Part shown: positions 32,946 to 41,204 of the stretch, piece by piece
Layout: each line of letters starts with the position of its first letter
How positions within the stretch are numbered: the first letter of the stretch is position 1
From: JALQTD01 sp965656785
GTDB lineage: Bacteria; Bacteroidota; Bacteroidia; Flavobacteriales_D; Sanyastnellaceae
Assembly (NCBI GenBank): GCA_965656785.1
Contig: CBFHLY010000004.1
Coordinates: 60,340-124,339 of the forward strand
Direction of reading: 5' to 3'
DNA: 64,000 bases
Made by a program: the position numbers and the translations under genes
The notes under the pieces: generated by a model
Told to the model about the DNA's origin: nothing
Seen by the model: only the letters and a program-made list of their open reading frames with translations
Database searches by the model: none

Positions 32946-34847
32946 ATGGAACCGGTCTGGCGGGGCGCAGAGGTAACGGGGTCACCCGAAGAGGAACTGG
33001 GCGCCTTGGCCACTGAGTTGGTGCGCGAGCAACAAGCGGAACAGGAGCGAATGCGCTCAATGTTGCAAAGCGCTTCAATCGCTGTTCGCCGCCAGGAGGG
33101 CCTGACGTGGTCGCCGGTGGAGTTCACGGCGATGAAATTCGCCGCGCGGGGTCGCCAGGTGGTGACCCTGACGCCGCTCCCGGGCGGTGGCGAACCGCAT
33201 GCGTTTCGATTGGGTTCGCCCGTGGAGTTGACGGCCGTTGATTCGGAAGGCCAAACCGAACCCATCCGCGGTGTGGTGCGCCGGGCAAAAGCCCTCGAAC
33301 TGGAAGTCGTGTTCGATGGCGCCCCGTTCGATGCCCAAGACCAGCACCGGAGGTGGACCGCCGATGCGTGCCTCGATGAGCGCACGTTCGCGGTCATGGC
33401 CATGGCCTTGAATCGCTGGATCAATGAGGACGATTCCCAGCGAAAGCGACTGCGCGACGTGGTGTTGGGGCGGCGATTGGGTCGAGCCATCGAGTTGGAA
33501 CCGGGTCAGTGGCCGCCGTTGAATGGTCCCCAAAGCGAGGTCGTCAATGCCGTGCTCGCTCAGCCCGAACTCGCCGTCATCCAGGGACCGCCGGGCACGG
33601 GAAAGACGACCACCTTGGTGGTGGCCATTGCGGAATTGGTTCGGCGCGGAGAGCGAGTCCTTGCGGCAGCGCCGAGCAATGCGGCCACGGACGTTTTGGC
33701 CGCCCAGTGCATCGAGGCGGGGCTCAAGGTGGTCCGCATTGGAAATCCCGTTCGGGTGGACGACGAAGTGGCCGATCACAGCTTGGAGGCCCTCGTGGAA
33801 CGCGATCCGGAATACAAGCAGGTCCGCGATTTGCGCCGTCGAGCTGAGGACGCGTGGCGAGAGGCCACGCGCCATCGGAGGCAATTCGATGCGGAGGCCC
33901 GGGCAGAGAAACGCGCGGCACGCGCCGAGGCCAAGGATTTGCAGTCCGTCGCGTTTGAGCTGGAGCAGGGATTGGAGGAGCGGGTCATCCGCCACGCCGA
34001 AGTGGTGTGTGCCACCTTGACGGGCACGGCCGATGCGGACTTGCGGCCGTTCCATTTTCCCGTGGTGGTGGTGGATGAAGCGGGGCAGGCCCTGGAACCG
34101 CTGGTTTGGGCCGCGTTGTTGAAAGCTGACCGACTGGTGTTGGCGGGCGACCCCCAGCAGCTTCCGCCCACTGTCCATTCCACGCAGGCAGCGCTCCTTG
34201 AAGTCAGTCTGTTGGAGAAGCGGATGGCGCGTTTGGCCCAAACCCCGGCCCCCGGAGGTTTGCTCACCATTCAATACCGGATGCACGCCGGCATCATGGC
34301 ACCCATCAGCGATCGGTTCTATGGAGGCCAACTTCAAGCCGATGAATCCGTCGCGGAGCGCGGCTATCCCGACCTGCCGCCTTGGACCTTCCTCGACACC
34401 GCCGGCTGTGGGTTCGATGAGCAACGCGAGCCCGAAGGGGAGAGCACCTTCAATCCCGACGAGGCATCCTTTGTGGCCCAGCGCCTCGCCGAACTCCGCG
34501 CCAGCCATCCCGAGGCCAGCATCGGCGTCATCGCGCCGTACCGCGCCCAAGTTCAAGCCCTCGAGGCCGCCACGGTTCCGGATGAACGCACCGACATTTC
34601 CACGGTCGACTCCTTTCAAGGCCAAGAACGGGACATCATCGTGCTCTCCTTGACCCGCAGCAACCCCGATGGCATCATCGGCTTCCTCTCAGAACACCGG
34701 CGCACGAACGTCGCGATGTCACGCGCTCGCCGTCACCTGCTCATCGTCGGGGACAGCAGCACGGTCGCAAGCGATCCGTTTTTCAGTTGGCTCGTCGAAC
34801 AAGCCGAAGCCGCGGGAGCCTACCGCAGCGCGTGGGAATTCCTCTGA
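32946..34847 (+). CDS. superfamily I DNA/RNA helicase, IGHMBP2/UPF1-like
   Basis: A 633-aa helicase. Walker A 'GPPGTGKTTT' (about residue 215), Walker B with the DEAG/DEAx signature 'VVVVDEAGQALEPL' (about 376), 'LAGDPQQLPPTV' (motif III), 'TIQYRMH' (motif IV, about 443), 'TVDSFQGQERDIIVLSLTRS' (motif V, about 555) and 'RRTNVAMSRARRHLLIVGD' (motif VI) are all intact. The N-terminal 'MEPVWRGAEVTGSP' and oligonucleotide-binding beta-barrel region resemble SMUBP-2. Such helicases are 5'-3' and take part in RNA or DNA processing; bacterial copies are poorly studied. Gap to the upstream gene is two bases, so it is cotranscribed with the adhesin, an odd pairing. Confidence 0.94.
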   Translation: MEPVWRGAEVTGSPEEELGALATELVREQQAEQERMRSMLQSASIAVRRQEGLTWSPVEFTAMKFAARGRQVVTLTPLPGGGEPHAFRLGSPVELTAVDSEGQTEPIRGVVRRAKALELEVVFDGAPFDAQDQHRRWTADACLDERTFAVMAMALNRWINEDDSQRKRLRDVVLGRRLGRAIELEPGQWPPLNGPQSEVVNAVLAQPELAVIQGPPGTGKTTTLVVAIAELVRRGERVLAAAPSNAATDVLAAQCIEAGLKVVRIGNPVRVDDEVADHSLEALVERDPEYKQVRDLRRRAEDAWREATRHRRQFDAEARAEKRAARAEAKDLQSVAFELEQGLEERVIRHAEVVCATLTGTADADLRPFHFPVVVVDEAGQALEPLVWAALLKADRLVLAGDPQQLPPTVHSTQAALLEVSLLEKRMARLAQTPAPGGLLTIQYRMHAGIMAPISDRFYGGQLQADESVAERGYPDLPPWTFLDTAGCGFDEQREPEGESTFNPDEASFVAQRLAELRASHPEASIGVIAPYRAQVQALEAATVPDERTDISTVDSFQGQERDIIVLSLTRSNPDGIIGFLSEHRRTNVAMSRARRHLLIVGDSSTVASDPFFSWLVEQAEAAGAYRSAWEFL

Positions 34848-34848
34848 T

Positions 34849-35379
34849 TCAGTCCTCGTCGGCCTCCGCGTCGAGGTCTTCCGTGTATTCGGAAACCGCG
34901 GCGGGTTCCGGTGCCCCGAATCCCACCGGACCGGCATTCGAACCGCCCTCTTCGTCGAGCGGGAACACTTCAGTGATCTTCAGGAAGCCGATGGACGGGA
35001 TGACGTATCCCACGCCCAACGACCGCATGTGCTCTGCCACCTTATCGTACGCGTCGCGCACGTCGCGGGCGGACAACAGGATGTACTCGTTGGTCTCCTT
35101 TTCGCGCCCTTTGTCCTCGTCGAATGTGGTGAGCGCAATCTTCACCTTGAACCACAAGTCCGCATCTTCGAATCGGATGACTTCCGAGAAATTGCTTTTC
35201 GTGATTTGGGTGATTTCGAACGGACGAATGCCTTCGTTTTCGCAGATCGCTGTCATGCGCGTTTCCGCCTCCGTGTAGTTGAACGCGTCCAACACAAAGG
35301 ATTCGGTGGCCTTGACTTCCGCGCCCTCGCTGTCGAGGCGGGTGTATTTGACCTTGCAGGTGAACCAGTGCTTCGTCAT
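34849..35379 (-). CDS. DUF4494 domain-containing protein
   Basis: A 176-aa soluble protein opening 'HWFTCKVKYTRLDSEG' with 'VKATESFVLDAFNYTEAETRM' and 'ITQITKSNFSEVI', the DUF4494 pattern, restricted to Bacteroidota and of unknown function. The last 40 residues are acidic and low-complexity (EDLDAEADED). The ATG at 35379 lies four bases after a perfect TACCTTTG box; the 20-residue upstream extension is rejected. It ends one base from the convergent helicase stop. Confidence 0.9.
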   Translation of the reverse strand: MTKHWFTCKVKYTRLDSEGAEVKATESFVLDAFNYTEAETRMTAICENEGIRPFEITQITKSNFSEVIRFEDADLWFKVKIALTTFDEDKGREKETNEYILLSARDVRDAYDKVAEHMRSLGVGYVIPSIGFLKITEVFPLDEEGGSNAGPVGFGAPEPAAVSEYTEDLDAEADED

Positions 35380-35383
35380 GCGG

Positions 35384-35391
35384 CAAAGGTA
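35384..35391 (-). promoter_or_regulatory. -7 box TACCTTTG, leaderless spacing
   Basis: Perfect match, four bases before the DUF4494 ATG at 35379, C at -1. Confidence 0.65.
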
Positions 35392-35469
35392 GTCATTCGG
35401 CGCGCTGGGGGGTCGGGCAACGGGTGGGTTTTGGTCCAAAATTTCCTTCCGTCAAAACCCCGCGCCGCG

Positions 35470-35477
35470 TATCTTGT
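35470..35477 (+). promoter_or_regulatory. -7 box TATCTTGT, leaderless spacing to a GTG start
   Basis: Weak box ending four bases before the GTG at 35482, C at -1; supports that GTG as the pcm start. Confidence 0.45.
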
Positions 35478-35481
35478 CCAC

Positions 35482-36144
35482 GTGGAACTGATCGACGATT
35501 ACCAGCACCAAGGACAGCGCAAAATGCTGCTGCAAGAACTTCGTGAAATGGGCATCGCTTCGAAAGCGGTCCTTGAGGCGATGAACCGCGTGCCGAGGCA
35601 CTACTTCCTTTCGTCCGCTTTCGACCGATTCGCCTACCAAAACCAAGCCTTCCAAATCGGCGCAGGGCAAACCATTTCCAAGCCGTTTACCGTCGCGCGA
35701 CAGACCGAATTGCTGAACTGCGCTCGCGGCGCGAAGGTGCTTGAAATCGGGACCGGAAGCGGCTACCAATGCGCCGTGCTGTGCGCCATGGGCTTCAAGG
35801 TGCACTCGATTGAGCGCCAAAAAGAACTCTTCGATAAAGCGCGCCCACTGCTCAAGGCTATGGGATGGCGCCCCGAACTGTACTACGGGGATGGCTATAA
35901 AGGCAAGGAGGTGTTCGCTCCCTTCGACGGCATCATCGTCACGTGCGGCGCACCGGAAGTTCCGGAGTCCCTGTTGGGACAGCTCGCCATTGGTGGAACG
36001 CTGGTCATTCCTGTGGGAGATGGGGATGGACAGCGCATGTTCACGTTCACCCGCATCACCGAGAACGAATTCGCTCGGAAGGAGCATGGGGAATTTGCCT
36101 TCGTGCCGATGCTCGCGTCCCGGGCGCCGAAGGCGATGCGTTAA
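35482..36144 (+). CDS. pcm: protein-L-isoaspartate O-methyltransferase
   Basis: A 220-aa SAM enzyme that repairs isoaspartyl residues in damaged proteins. Motifs: 'VPRHYFL', 'AYQNQAFQIGAGQTISKPFT' (substrate-binding), 'VLEIGTGSGYQCAVL' (SAM motif I, about 80), 'VHSIERQKEL' and 'FDGIIVTCGAPEVPESLLGQL' with 'GGTLVIPVGD'. Full length for the family. The start is GTG at 35482 ('VELIDDYQHQGQRKML'), which restores the conserved N-terminal 'G-x-R-x-x-L' helix and sits four bases after a promoter-like box; the much longer in-frame reading upstream is antisense to DUF4494 and rejected. Confidence 0.94.
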   Translation: MELIDDYQHQGQRKMLLQELREMGIASKAVLEAMNRVPRHYFLSSAFDRFAYQNQAFQIGAGQTISKPFTVARQTELLNCARGAKVLEIGTGSGYQCAVLCAMGFKVHSIERQKELFDKARPLLKAMGWRPELYYGDGYKGKEVFAPFDGIIVTCGAPEVPESLLGQLAIGGTLVIPVGDGDGQRMFTFTRITENEFARKEHGEFAFVPMLASRAPKAMR

Positions 36145-36761
36145 AGGATGGCGTCGAGGGGCCCGCGTCCTTCCCGGATCACCTGAATTTCGCCGCCCGT
36201 GCAGTCGATGACCGTTGACGCTTCCAATGCCCCGAAGCCGCCGTCCACGACGGCGTCGACGGTTTGGTCAAACCGCTCTTCAATCAGTTCGGGATCCGTG
36301 GTGTACTCCACCACCAAGTCTTCGTCGTGGACGGAACTCACGACGAGCGGACTGCCGAGCGCCGACACGATGGCTTGCAACGCGCCGTGATCGGGAACCC
36401 GGATGCCGATGGTTTTTTTATTCCCGCGGAACAACTTCGGTACCTGGGTGGTCGCTTCAAGGATGAACGTGTACGGGCCTGGCAACGCCCGCCGCATCAT
36501 TTTGAATACATCGTTGCTGACCGGTTTCGAATACACGCTGAGTTGGCTCAGGTCCGCGCAGGCCAAACTGAACGGCGCCTTTTCCGGCTTCACCCCCTTC
36601 AACCGCGCAATCCGCTCCATCCCCTTGGTCGACCCCAATCGGCACGCAAAGCTGTACACCGTATCGGTGGGCACCACCACGACCCCGTCGCGCTCCAACA
36701 GCTCTACGGCCTGCTGGACGCGACGCGGATCGGGGTTTTCCGAATGGATTCGAATCAGCAT
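36141..36761 (-). CDS. YciO/Sua5/YrdC family protein (L-threonylcarbamoyladenylate synthase-like)
   Basis: A 206-aa protein with the YrdC fold. 'GVVVVPTDTVYSFACRLGS', 'RIARLKGVKPEKAPFSLACADLSQL', 'LPGPYTFILEAT', 'NKKTIGIRVPDH' and 'STVIDCTGGEIQVIREGRG' align best with E. coli YciO (206 aa) rather than TsaC/Sua5, which make threonylcarbamoyl-AMP for tRNA t6A. The KxR/SxN signature of Sua5 is altered to 'VKPEKAPFSLAC', as in YciO. So t6A synthesis is possible but not assured; a second, true TsaC may exist elsewhere. The start lies 7 bases after the fsa stop, same operon. Confidence 0.88.
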   Translation of the reverse strand: MLIRIHSENPDPRRVQQAVELLERDGVVVVPTDTVYSFACRLGSTKGMERIARLKGVKPEKAPFSLACADLSQLSVYSKPVSNDVFKMMRRALPGPYTFILEATTQVPKLFRGNKKTIGIRVPDHGALQAIVSALGSPLVVSSVHDEDLVVEYTTDPELIEERFDQTVDAVVDGGFGALEASTVIDCTGGEIQVIREGRGPLDAIL

Positions 36762-36768
36762 CTTCGGT

Positions 36769-37431
36769 TCAGGCTTGGGCCTCCACCTTCGCGTGGTCGG
36801 CCAGGAACTGCTCCAAGCCCGCATCGGTTAGCGGGTGCTTCAACAGCCCCAAGATGGCGCTCAGCGGACCGGTCATCACATCGGCGCCGAGTTCCGCGCA
36901 TTCGAGCACGTGCATCGTGTGGCGCACGCTCGCGGCTAAAATCTCCGTTCCGAAGTCGTAGTTGTCGAAAATGGTCCGGATCTGCTCGATGAGTTGCAAC
37001 CCGTTGGCGCTGATGTCGTCGAGGCGGCCGATGAACGGGCTGACGTACGTCGCGCCTGCCTTCGCTGCGAGGAGCGCTTGGCCGGCCGAGAAGATGAGGG
37101 TGCAGTTCGTGCGGATGCCGTGGTCGGTGAACCACCGAATGGCCTTGATGCCTTCCGCAATGCACGGCACCTTGACCACGATGTTTTCGTGGAGGTCGGC
37201 CAGGATTTGGCCTTCAGCGATCATGCCTTCAAAGTCGGTTGCGATGACTTCGGCGCTCACGTCGCCGTCGACAATTTCACAAATCGCTTGATAATGCGCG
37301 TGCACCGCTTGCTCGCCTGCGATGCCTTCTTTGGCCATCAGGGACGGGTTCGTGGTCACTCCGTCGAGGATTCCGAGGTCTTGCGCCTGGCGGATTTGGT
37401 CCAGGTTCGCCGTGTCGATGAAGAATTTCAT
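36769..37431 (-). CDS. fsa: small transaldolase / fructose-6-phosphate aldolase
   Basis: A 220-aa class I aldolase of the TalC/FSA type. 'MKFFIDTANLDQIRQAQ', 'DGVTTNPSLMAKEG', 'NIVVKVP' (catalytic Schiff-base Lys about residue 86), 'TNCTLIFSAGQALLAAKAGATYVSPFIGRLDD' and 'VMTGPLSAILGLLKHPLTD' are family hallmarks. Length and motifs fit the short subfamily; most bacterial members in this size class are transaldolases, so pentose phosphate shunt activity is the likelier role. The ATG follows a TAATTTCG box by four bases. It heads an operon with the YciO-like gene. Confidence 0.95.
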   Translation of the reverse strand: MKFFIDTANLDQIRQAQDLGILDGVTTNPSLMAKEGIAGEQAVHAHYQAICEIVDGDVSAEVIATDFEGMIAEGQILADLHENIVVKVPCIAEGIKAIRWFTDHGIRTNCTLIFSAGQALLAAKAGATYVSPFIGRLDDISANGLQLIEQIRTIFDNYDFGTEILAASVRHTMHVLECAELGADVMTGPLSAILGLLKHPLTDAGLEQFLADHAKVEAQA

Positions 37432-37435
37432 GGCG

Positions 37436-37443
37436 CGAAATTA
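37436..37443 (-). promoter_or_regulatory. -7 box TAATTTCG, leaderless spacing
   Basis: Ends four bases before the fsa ATG at 37431, C at -1. Confidence 0.6.
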
Positions 37444-37720
37444 CACCTTTCGTTGAAGCGGCTTGGCGCGATGGGTGCAACTTGTTGAAATGTTGTCATT
37501 TGCGGGCAATGAACCCGTGAGCCCGCGCATCCAGCCCGAAGTCAGGTCGTACGTTGCGGGTGTTGACGTCCTGCCGCTTCGGTTTCGCCGGGGCGGAGCG
37601 CGTCGGGGACGGCTGTGCGCATCCGCTCGGAAACCGGGCCGTGTTCATAAGTGCGGCGATTTTGTGGGCAATGCGCAATACGAATTCAATGCTGTGCACG
37701 TTTGAGGCGTGGTCGCCCAT
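37444..37720. other. intergenic stretch between divergent fsa and lipoprotein promoters
   Basis: The longest gap between genes in the window. It holds a GCGGGC/GCCCGC hairpin (37502-37526, 13-base loop) and open frames on both strands. The best is a 74-residue minus-strand frame, ATG at 37720 to TGA at 37496, with GC-rich third positions but no promoter box and no family recognised. It is listed as possible only. No RNA gene or mobile element is seen. Confidence 0.4.
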
Positions 37721-37728
37721 TATTTTTG
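37721..37728 (+). promoter_or_regulatory. -7 box TATTTTTG
   Basis: Perfect TAnnTTTG, 15 bases before the lipoprotein ATG at 37744. Confidence 0.6.
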
Positions 37729-37743
37729 CCGACCGAAACGCCG

Positions 37744-38616
37744 ATGGTGAACCGCACAACAGCAGGAATTTTTGGTCTGTCCGCACTCGCCCTCACGGCG
37801 GGATGCGGCAAGTTGCGGGACGCCGAGGTGCCCCACCGCATCCACGTGCCGCGCATCGACGTGGTCCTCGAAGCGGGAGAGGGTTCCGAGTCCGCCCGCG
37901 TCGAGGAGGTTTGGGTGTACACGCCGACGGACGTTTTGGGAGCGTTTCCCTTGCCTGCAGACATCCCGGTGTTGGCTGGTGAGGAGGGCAGTCCCGTGGA
38001 GTTGACGTTTTCAGCGGGCATTCGCGCCAATGGCATCGCCGCCACGCGGAAGCCCTATCCACCCTACGAGGTCATTCGTCAGGTGGTCGATTTGACGCCC
38101 GGTGGTTCCGACACCCTTGCCTTTGAGGTGGGGTACGCCGATGGCTTTGAAGTGCTATTCGTGGAGGATTTTGAGACCGCGAACCGGTTTGCGGAATCTT
38201 CGACGTCCACATCGGAGGTGATTCGGACCACAGCAGCCGACCAAGTGTTTGAAGGGATGGGGTCAGGAAGGGCGGAGCTGCATGCTTCGGCGGCCGTGGT
38301 TTGGGCCCAAACCAACGAACAGCAATACCCGCTCAATCCCACCGGATCCTGCTGGCTCGAATTCGACTACGCGTGCACCCAGAACTTCGCCATCGGCCTC
38401 AATCCCCAAAACCTCATCCAAGACAACCCAACGCCCATCCTCGTCTTGAACGATTCCGATGGCGAGTGGAAGAAAATCTACCTTGACCTGGGGCCCGTGG
38501 TGCGGAGCGAGACTTCCGCCGCGTGGTTCGAGGTGACGTTGGAAGCCGTTTGGGACGGGTCCGCGGACACCACGTTTTTCGCGGTCGATAACCTGAAAAT
38601 CGTTCAGGCCGAATGA
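37744..38616 (+). CDS. lipoprotein of unknown function, 290 aa
   Basis: The N-terminus has a lipoprotein signal with lipobox 'LTAGC' (Cys about residue 21, after 'GLSALA'), so it is lipidated and probably outer-membrane anchored. The mature part is beta-rich: 'VWVYTPTDVLGAFPLPADIP', 'YEVIRQVVDLTPGG' and a later 'DFETANRF ... WLEFDYACTQNF' section resembling a galactose-binding/jelly-roll fold; this is a visual guess. No enzyme motif is seen. The stop overlaps the sugar transferase start (ATGA at 38613), so it may act in exopolysaccharide export or assembly. Confidence 0.82.
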   Translation: MVNRTTAGIFGLSALALTAGCGKLRDAEVPHRIHVPRIDVVLEAGEGSESARVEEVWVYTPTDVLGAFPLPADIPVLAGEEGSPVELTFSAGIRANGIAATRKPYPPYEVIRQVVDLTPGGSDTLAFEVGYADGFEVLFVEDFETANRFAESSTSTSEVIRTTAADQVFEGMGSGRAELHASAAVVWAQTNEQQYPLNPTGSCWLEFDYACTQNFAIGLNPQNLIQDNPTPILVLNDSDGEWKKIYLDLGPVVRSETSAAWFEVTLEAVWDGSADTTFFAVDNLKIVQAE

Positions 38617-40037
38617 CGCACCATCCCCGAAGCGGTGCCTTGCGCGTGGCTTACGTGCTGACGGATTGGTTGGCGGCAGCTGCTTCGTGGTCGGTGTTGT
38701 TCGGGTACCGCAAGCTGTGGTTGGAGCCGGAAGTGATCGGGCATGCACCGGTGGAGCCGTTTGGTGGGCGGTACCGGATCGGGTTGATGCTCGTGCCGCT
38801 TTTTTGGCTCGGCTTGCATGCGGTGTTGGGCATGTACCAGCGTCCGTTGAAGCGGCATCGGCTGTTGGAAGTCGGCAACACCCTGACGGCATCTTTCATC
38901 GGCGGGGTCGTGCTCTTTTTTGCGCTCATTTTGGACGACACGATCGCTCGTTATCAACAGTATTACGCTTCGTTTGCGGTGTTGGTCACTTCGCAGTGGG
39001 TGTTCACGCTCGTCGGTCGAATGGTGTGGACGACCCGCACCGTGAAGCGCATTCACCGGGGGCAATGGAGTTTTCCGACCCTTGTCATTGGCGGGAATGC
39101 GCGGGCCGTGCGGATGGTGCAGGAGATTCAGCAGGCGCGGAAGAACTTGGGGTACCGGTTCGTCGGGTTCTTACAGGTGAACGGGAAGGACACGGATTTG
39201 GCCCAAATCATGCCCCGCCTCGGCACCGTCGAAATCCTGCGTGAAACGGTCCTCGAGCACGGGGTGGAAGAGGTCATCATCGCCATCGGTTCCAGCGACC
39301 ACGAAGTGCTGGAGCGGCTGCTCAATGAACTGGGCGGGTTGCCCGTCGCCGTGCGCATCATCCCCGACATTTATGACATCTTGAGCGGTTCGGTTCGGAT
39401 GTCGAGCATCTACGGCACGCCGCTCATTGAAGTCGACCGCATCATCATGCCGCAATGGCAGGTGGTGTTGAAGCGGGTCATGGATTGGGTGGTATCGACG
39501 GTGGCATTGGTGCTGTTGGCTCCGGTCTTTTTGCTCATCGCCCTGGCGGTGCGGTTGAATTCGAAGGGGCCCATCTTTTATGTTCAGGAGCGCATCGGTT
39601 TGTACGGCAAACCGTTCCAAATCATCAAGTTTCGCACCATGGTCCAGGACGCCGAGCGGCTCGGGCCGCAGCTGAGCAGCGACGAGGATCCGCGCATCAC
39701 GCGGGTGGGGCGGTTTTTGCGCAAGTCGCGGTTGGACGAGCTGCCGCAATTCTTCAACGTGTTGCGAGGGGACATGGCCTTGGTCGGACCCCGCCCTGAG
39801 CGCGCGCACTTCATTGCCCAAATCATGGCCCGCGCCCCGCACTACCGTCACCTGCAAAAGGTGCGCCCGGGCATTACTTCTTGGGGACAGGTCAAGTACG
39901 GCTACGCGACCAACGTGGACGAGATGATCCAGCGGTTGCGGTTCGATTTGATTTACATCGAAAACATGAGCATTGCGCTCGATTTGAAGATCCTTGCGTA
40001 CACCGTCATCACGGTGCTCAAAGGCCGCGGCAAGTGA
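38613..40037 (+). CDS. exopolysaccharide biosynthesis polyprenyl glycosylphosphotransferase
   Basis: A 474-aa membrane enzyme of the WbaP/WcaJ type, which moves a sugar-1-phosphate onto undecaprenyl phosphate to start exopolysaccharide or O-unit synthesis. Four N-terminal helices (about residues 12-30, 58-75, 88-105, 117-135) are followed by a Rossmann-like cytoplasmic region ('TLVIGGNARAVRMVQ'), another helix (about 285-310) and the catalytic domain: 'QERIGLYGKPFQIIKFRTM', 'ITRVGRFLRKSRLDELPQFF', 'VLRGDMALVGPRPERAHF' and 'VRPGITSWGQV'. All conserved Asp/Glu/Arg residues are present. No other capsule genes are in view, so it may act as a lone initiating enzyme; it is coupled to the lipoprotein upstream. 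Confidence 0.94.
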   Translation: MTHHPRSGALRVAYVLTDWLAAAASWSVLFGYRKLWLEPEVIGHAPVEPFGGRYRIGLMLVPLFWLGLHAVLGMYQRPLKRHRLLEVGNTLTASFIGGVVLFFALILDDTIARYQQYYASFAVLVTSQWVFTLVGRMVWTTRTVKRIHRGQWSFPTLVIGGNARAVRMVQEIQQARKNLGYRFVGFLQVNGKDTDLAQIMPRLGTVEILRETVLEHGVEEVIIAIGSSDHEVLERLLNELGGLPVAVRIIPDIYDILSGSVRMSSIYGTPLIEVDRIIMPQWQVVLKRVMDWVVSTVALVLLAPVFLLIALAVRLNSKGPIFYVQERIGLYGKPFQIIKFRTMVQDAERLGPQLSSDEDPRITRVGRFLRKSRLDELPQFFNVLRGDMALVGPRPERAHFIAQIMARAPHYRHLQKVRPGITSWGQVKYGYATNVDEMIQRLRFDLIYIENMSIALDLKILAYTVITVLKGRGK

Positions 40038-40067
40038 ATCTTTGTTGGTTGTTCGTCGACGAATAAT

Positions 40068-40075
40068 TAACTTCG
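40068..40075 (+). promoter_or_regulatory. -7 box TAACTTCG upstream of the OmpA-like gene
   Basis: Box in the gap after the sugar transferase, nine bases before an in-frame ATT at 40085. Confidence 0.45.
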
Positions 40076-40180
40076 GGTTCTCGCATTGGTGAATTTGCCG
40101 ATTCGAAAACCAAATTCGTCCTGATTTTCAGTCGATTCACACGTTGGTGGCTGGGGTGGTCCCTGCTGTGCGCGGCGCCG

Positions 40181-41176
40181 TTGAGCGCGATTGGGCAAGA
40201 TGTGCCCGATTGGAGCGGCATGCCGCCGGATCGCGCGGCACTGGCGCAACAGACGATGGTCATGAGCATGCGGCTCTTGCTGCAGTCGCAAATTGAGGTG
40301 GAGGGAATGGACGTCTCCTGGGGTCAACCCCCACGCACCCTTCGCCGAAGGTTGGACGACGTGGTCGAAGGGGTCTTGGAACTGCAGGACGAGCGCTCCC
40401 TTCCTGGATTTTATGGGTTTTCTGAGACCGTGGAGTGGTTGCTGGAGGACGTCGCGGAACTCGACGAACGCGACGTCTTGCGCGGAGGGGGGAGGCTGGA
40501 TCGTTCTGCCGAGGAGCGGTTTTATGTGCTCGTGCAGGGTCGCTTGTATGAGATTGAGTTGCAACTGGCCTTGGAATTGGGGGCGATTGAGCGAACGGGG
40601 CTCTGGGAGCGCATCGTTGCTGCCGCGGGTTGGCAGTTGCCGGATGACCCGGGGATGGGGCAGGTCATGAATGCAGTGAACATCCCGCTGTCGAGCCAAA
40701 CGTTGGACCTCCTGTCCGCGGAGGACGAGGTGCTTTTGCCCCGTCCTCCCGCCGTGGCACCGGAATGGGTGGGGCAACTGGCGGAAATGCTGAGCCCGGC
40801 CCGTACCGCGGCCTCGGCGCTCGATGTGCCTGAACTCGCGGCGTTGAATCTTCCCGAGTCGTTTGACGTGCCGTTTGCCGCGGGATCGGCGGTGTTGGAC
40901 TTGAATGCGCGCATGCAGTTGGCAGAGGTGAGGGACCTCATGGGGGTGCATCCCGAACTACGCGTGGTGTGCACGGGCCATGCGGATGCGAATGGAACCC
41001 GGCGGACGAACGAGGAACTGTCGAAGGCGCGTGCACAGGCGGTTCGCGCGAAGCTCTTGGAATCCGGGGTGGACTCCAGCCGGGTGCTCATGAACTACTT
41101 CGGGGAGGACCAGGCGGGTTGGTCGCCCGAGGAGGACCGGCGGGTAGAGGTGCGGTTTTATTGGGAGGTGCGCTGA
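40181..41176 (+). CDS. OmpA-family peptidoglycan-binding protein
   Basis: The C-terminal 110 residues form an OmpA domain: 'FDVPFAAGSAVLDLNARMQL', 'LRVVCTGHADANGTRRTNEEL', 'SKARAQAVRAKLLESGV', 'VLMNYFGEDQAG' and 'EDRRVEVRFYW'. It would bind peptidoglycan diaminopimelate. The front 200 residues are helical with no known domain. The first usual start codon is TTG at 40181, but the same frame continues upstream to a stop at 40064 and encodes a clear signal peptide, 'FSRFTRWWLGWSLLCAAPLS', ending 'AIGQ' just after 40181. So the true start is upstream, perhaps ATT 40085 or CTG 40121; no ATG, GTG or TTG is available there. The coordinates given are conservative. Confidence 0.85.
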   Translation: MSAIGQDVPDWSGMPPDRAALAQQTMVMSMRLLLQSQIEVEGMDVSWGQPPRTLRRRLDDVVEGVLELQDERSLPGFYGFSETVEWLLEDVAELDERDVLRGGGRLDRSAEERFYVLVQGRLYEIELQLALELGAIERTGLWERIVAAAGWQLPDDPGMGQVMNAVNIPLSSQTLDLLSAEDEVLLPRPPAVAPEWVGQLAEMLSPARTAASALDVPELAALNLPESFDVPFAAGSAVLDLNARMQLAEVRDLMGVHPELRVVCTGHADANGTRRTNEELSKARAQAVRAKLLESGVDSSRVLMNYFGEDQAGWSPEEDRRVEVRFYWEVR

Positions 41177-41192
41177 ACTGGGGTTTGGTTTG

Positions 41193-41200
41193 CACCTTTG
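41193..41200 (+). promoter_or_regulatory. -7 box CACCTTTG, leaderless spacing
   Basis: One mismatch (C for T at the first base), four bases before the ATG at 41205. Confidence 0.45.
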
Positions 41201-41204
41201 CGGA

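Noticed and set aside
34669..35481. Long N-terminal extension of pcm
   Set aside because: It is antisense to the DUF4494 gene and lies above the promoter-like box; the family N-terminus begins at GTG 35482.
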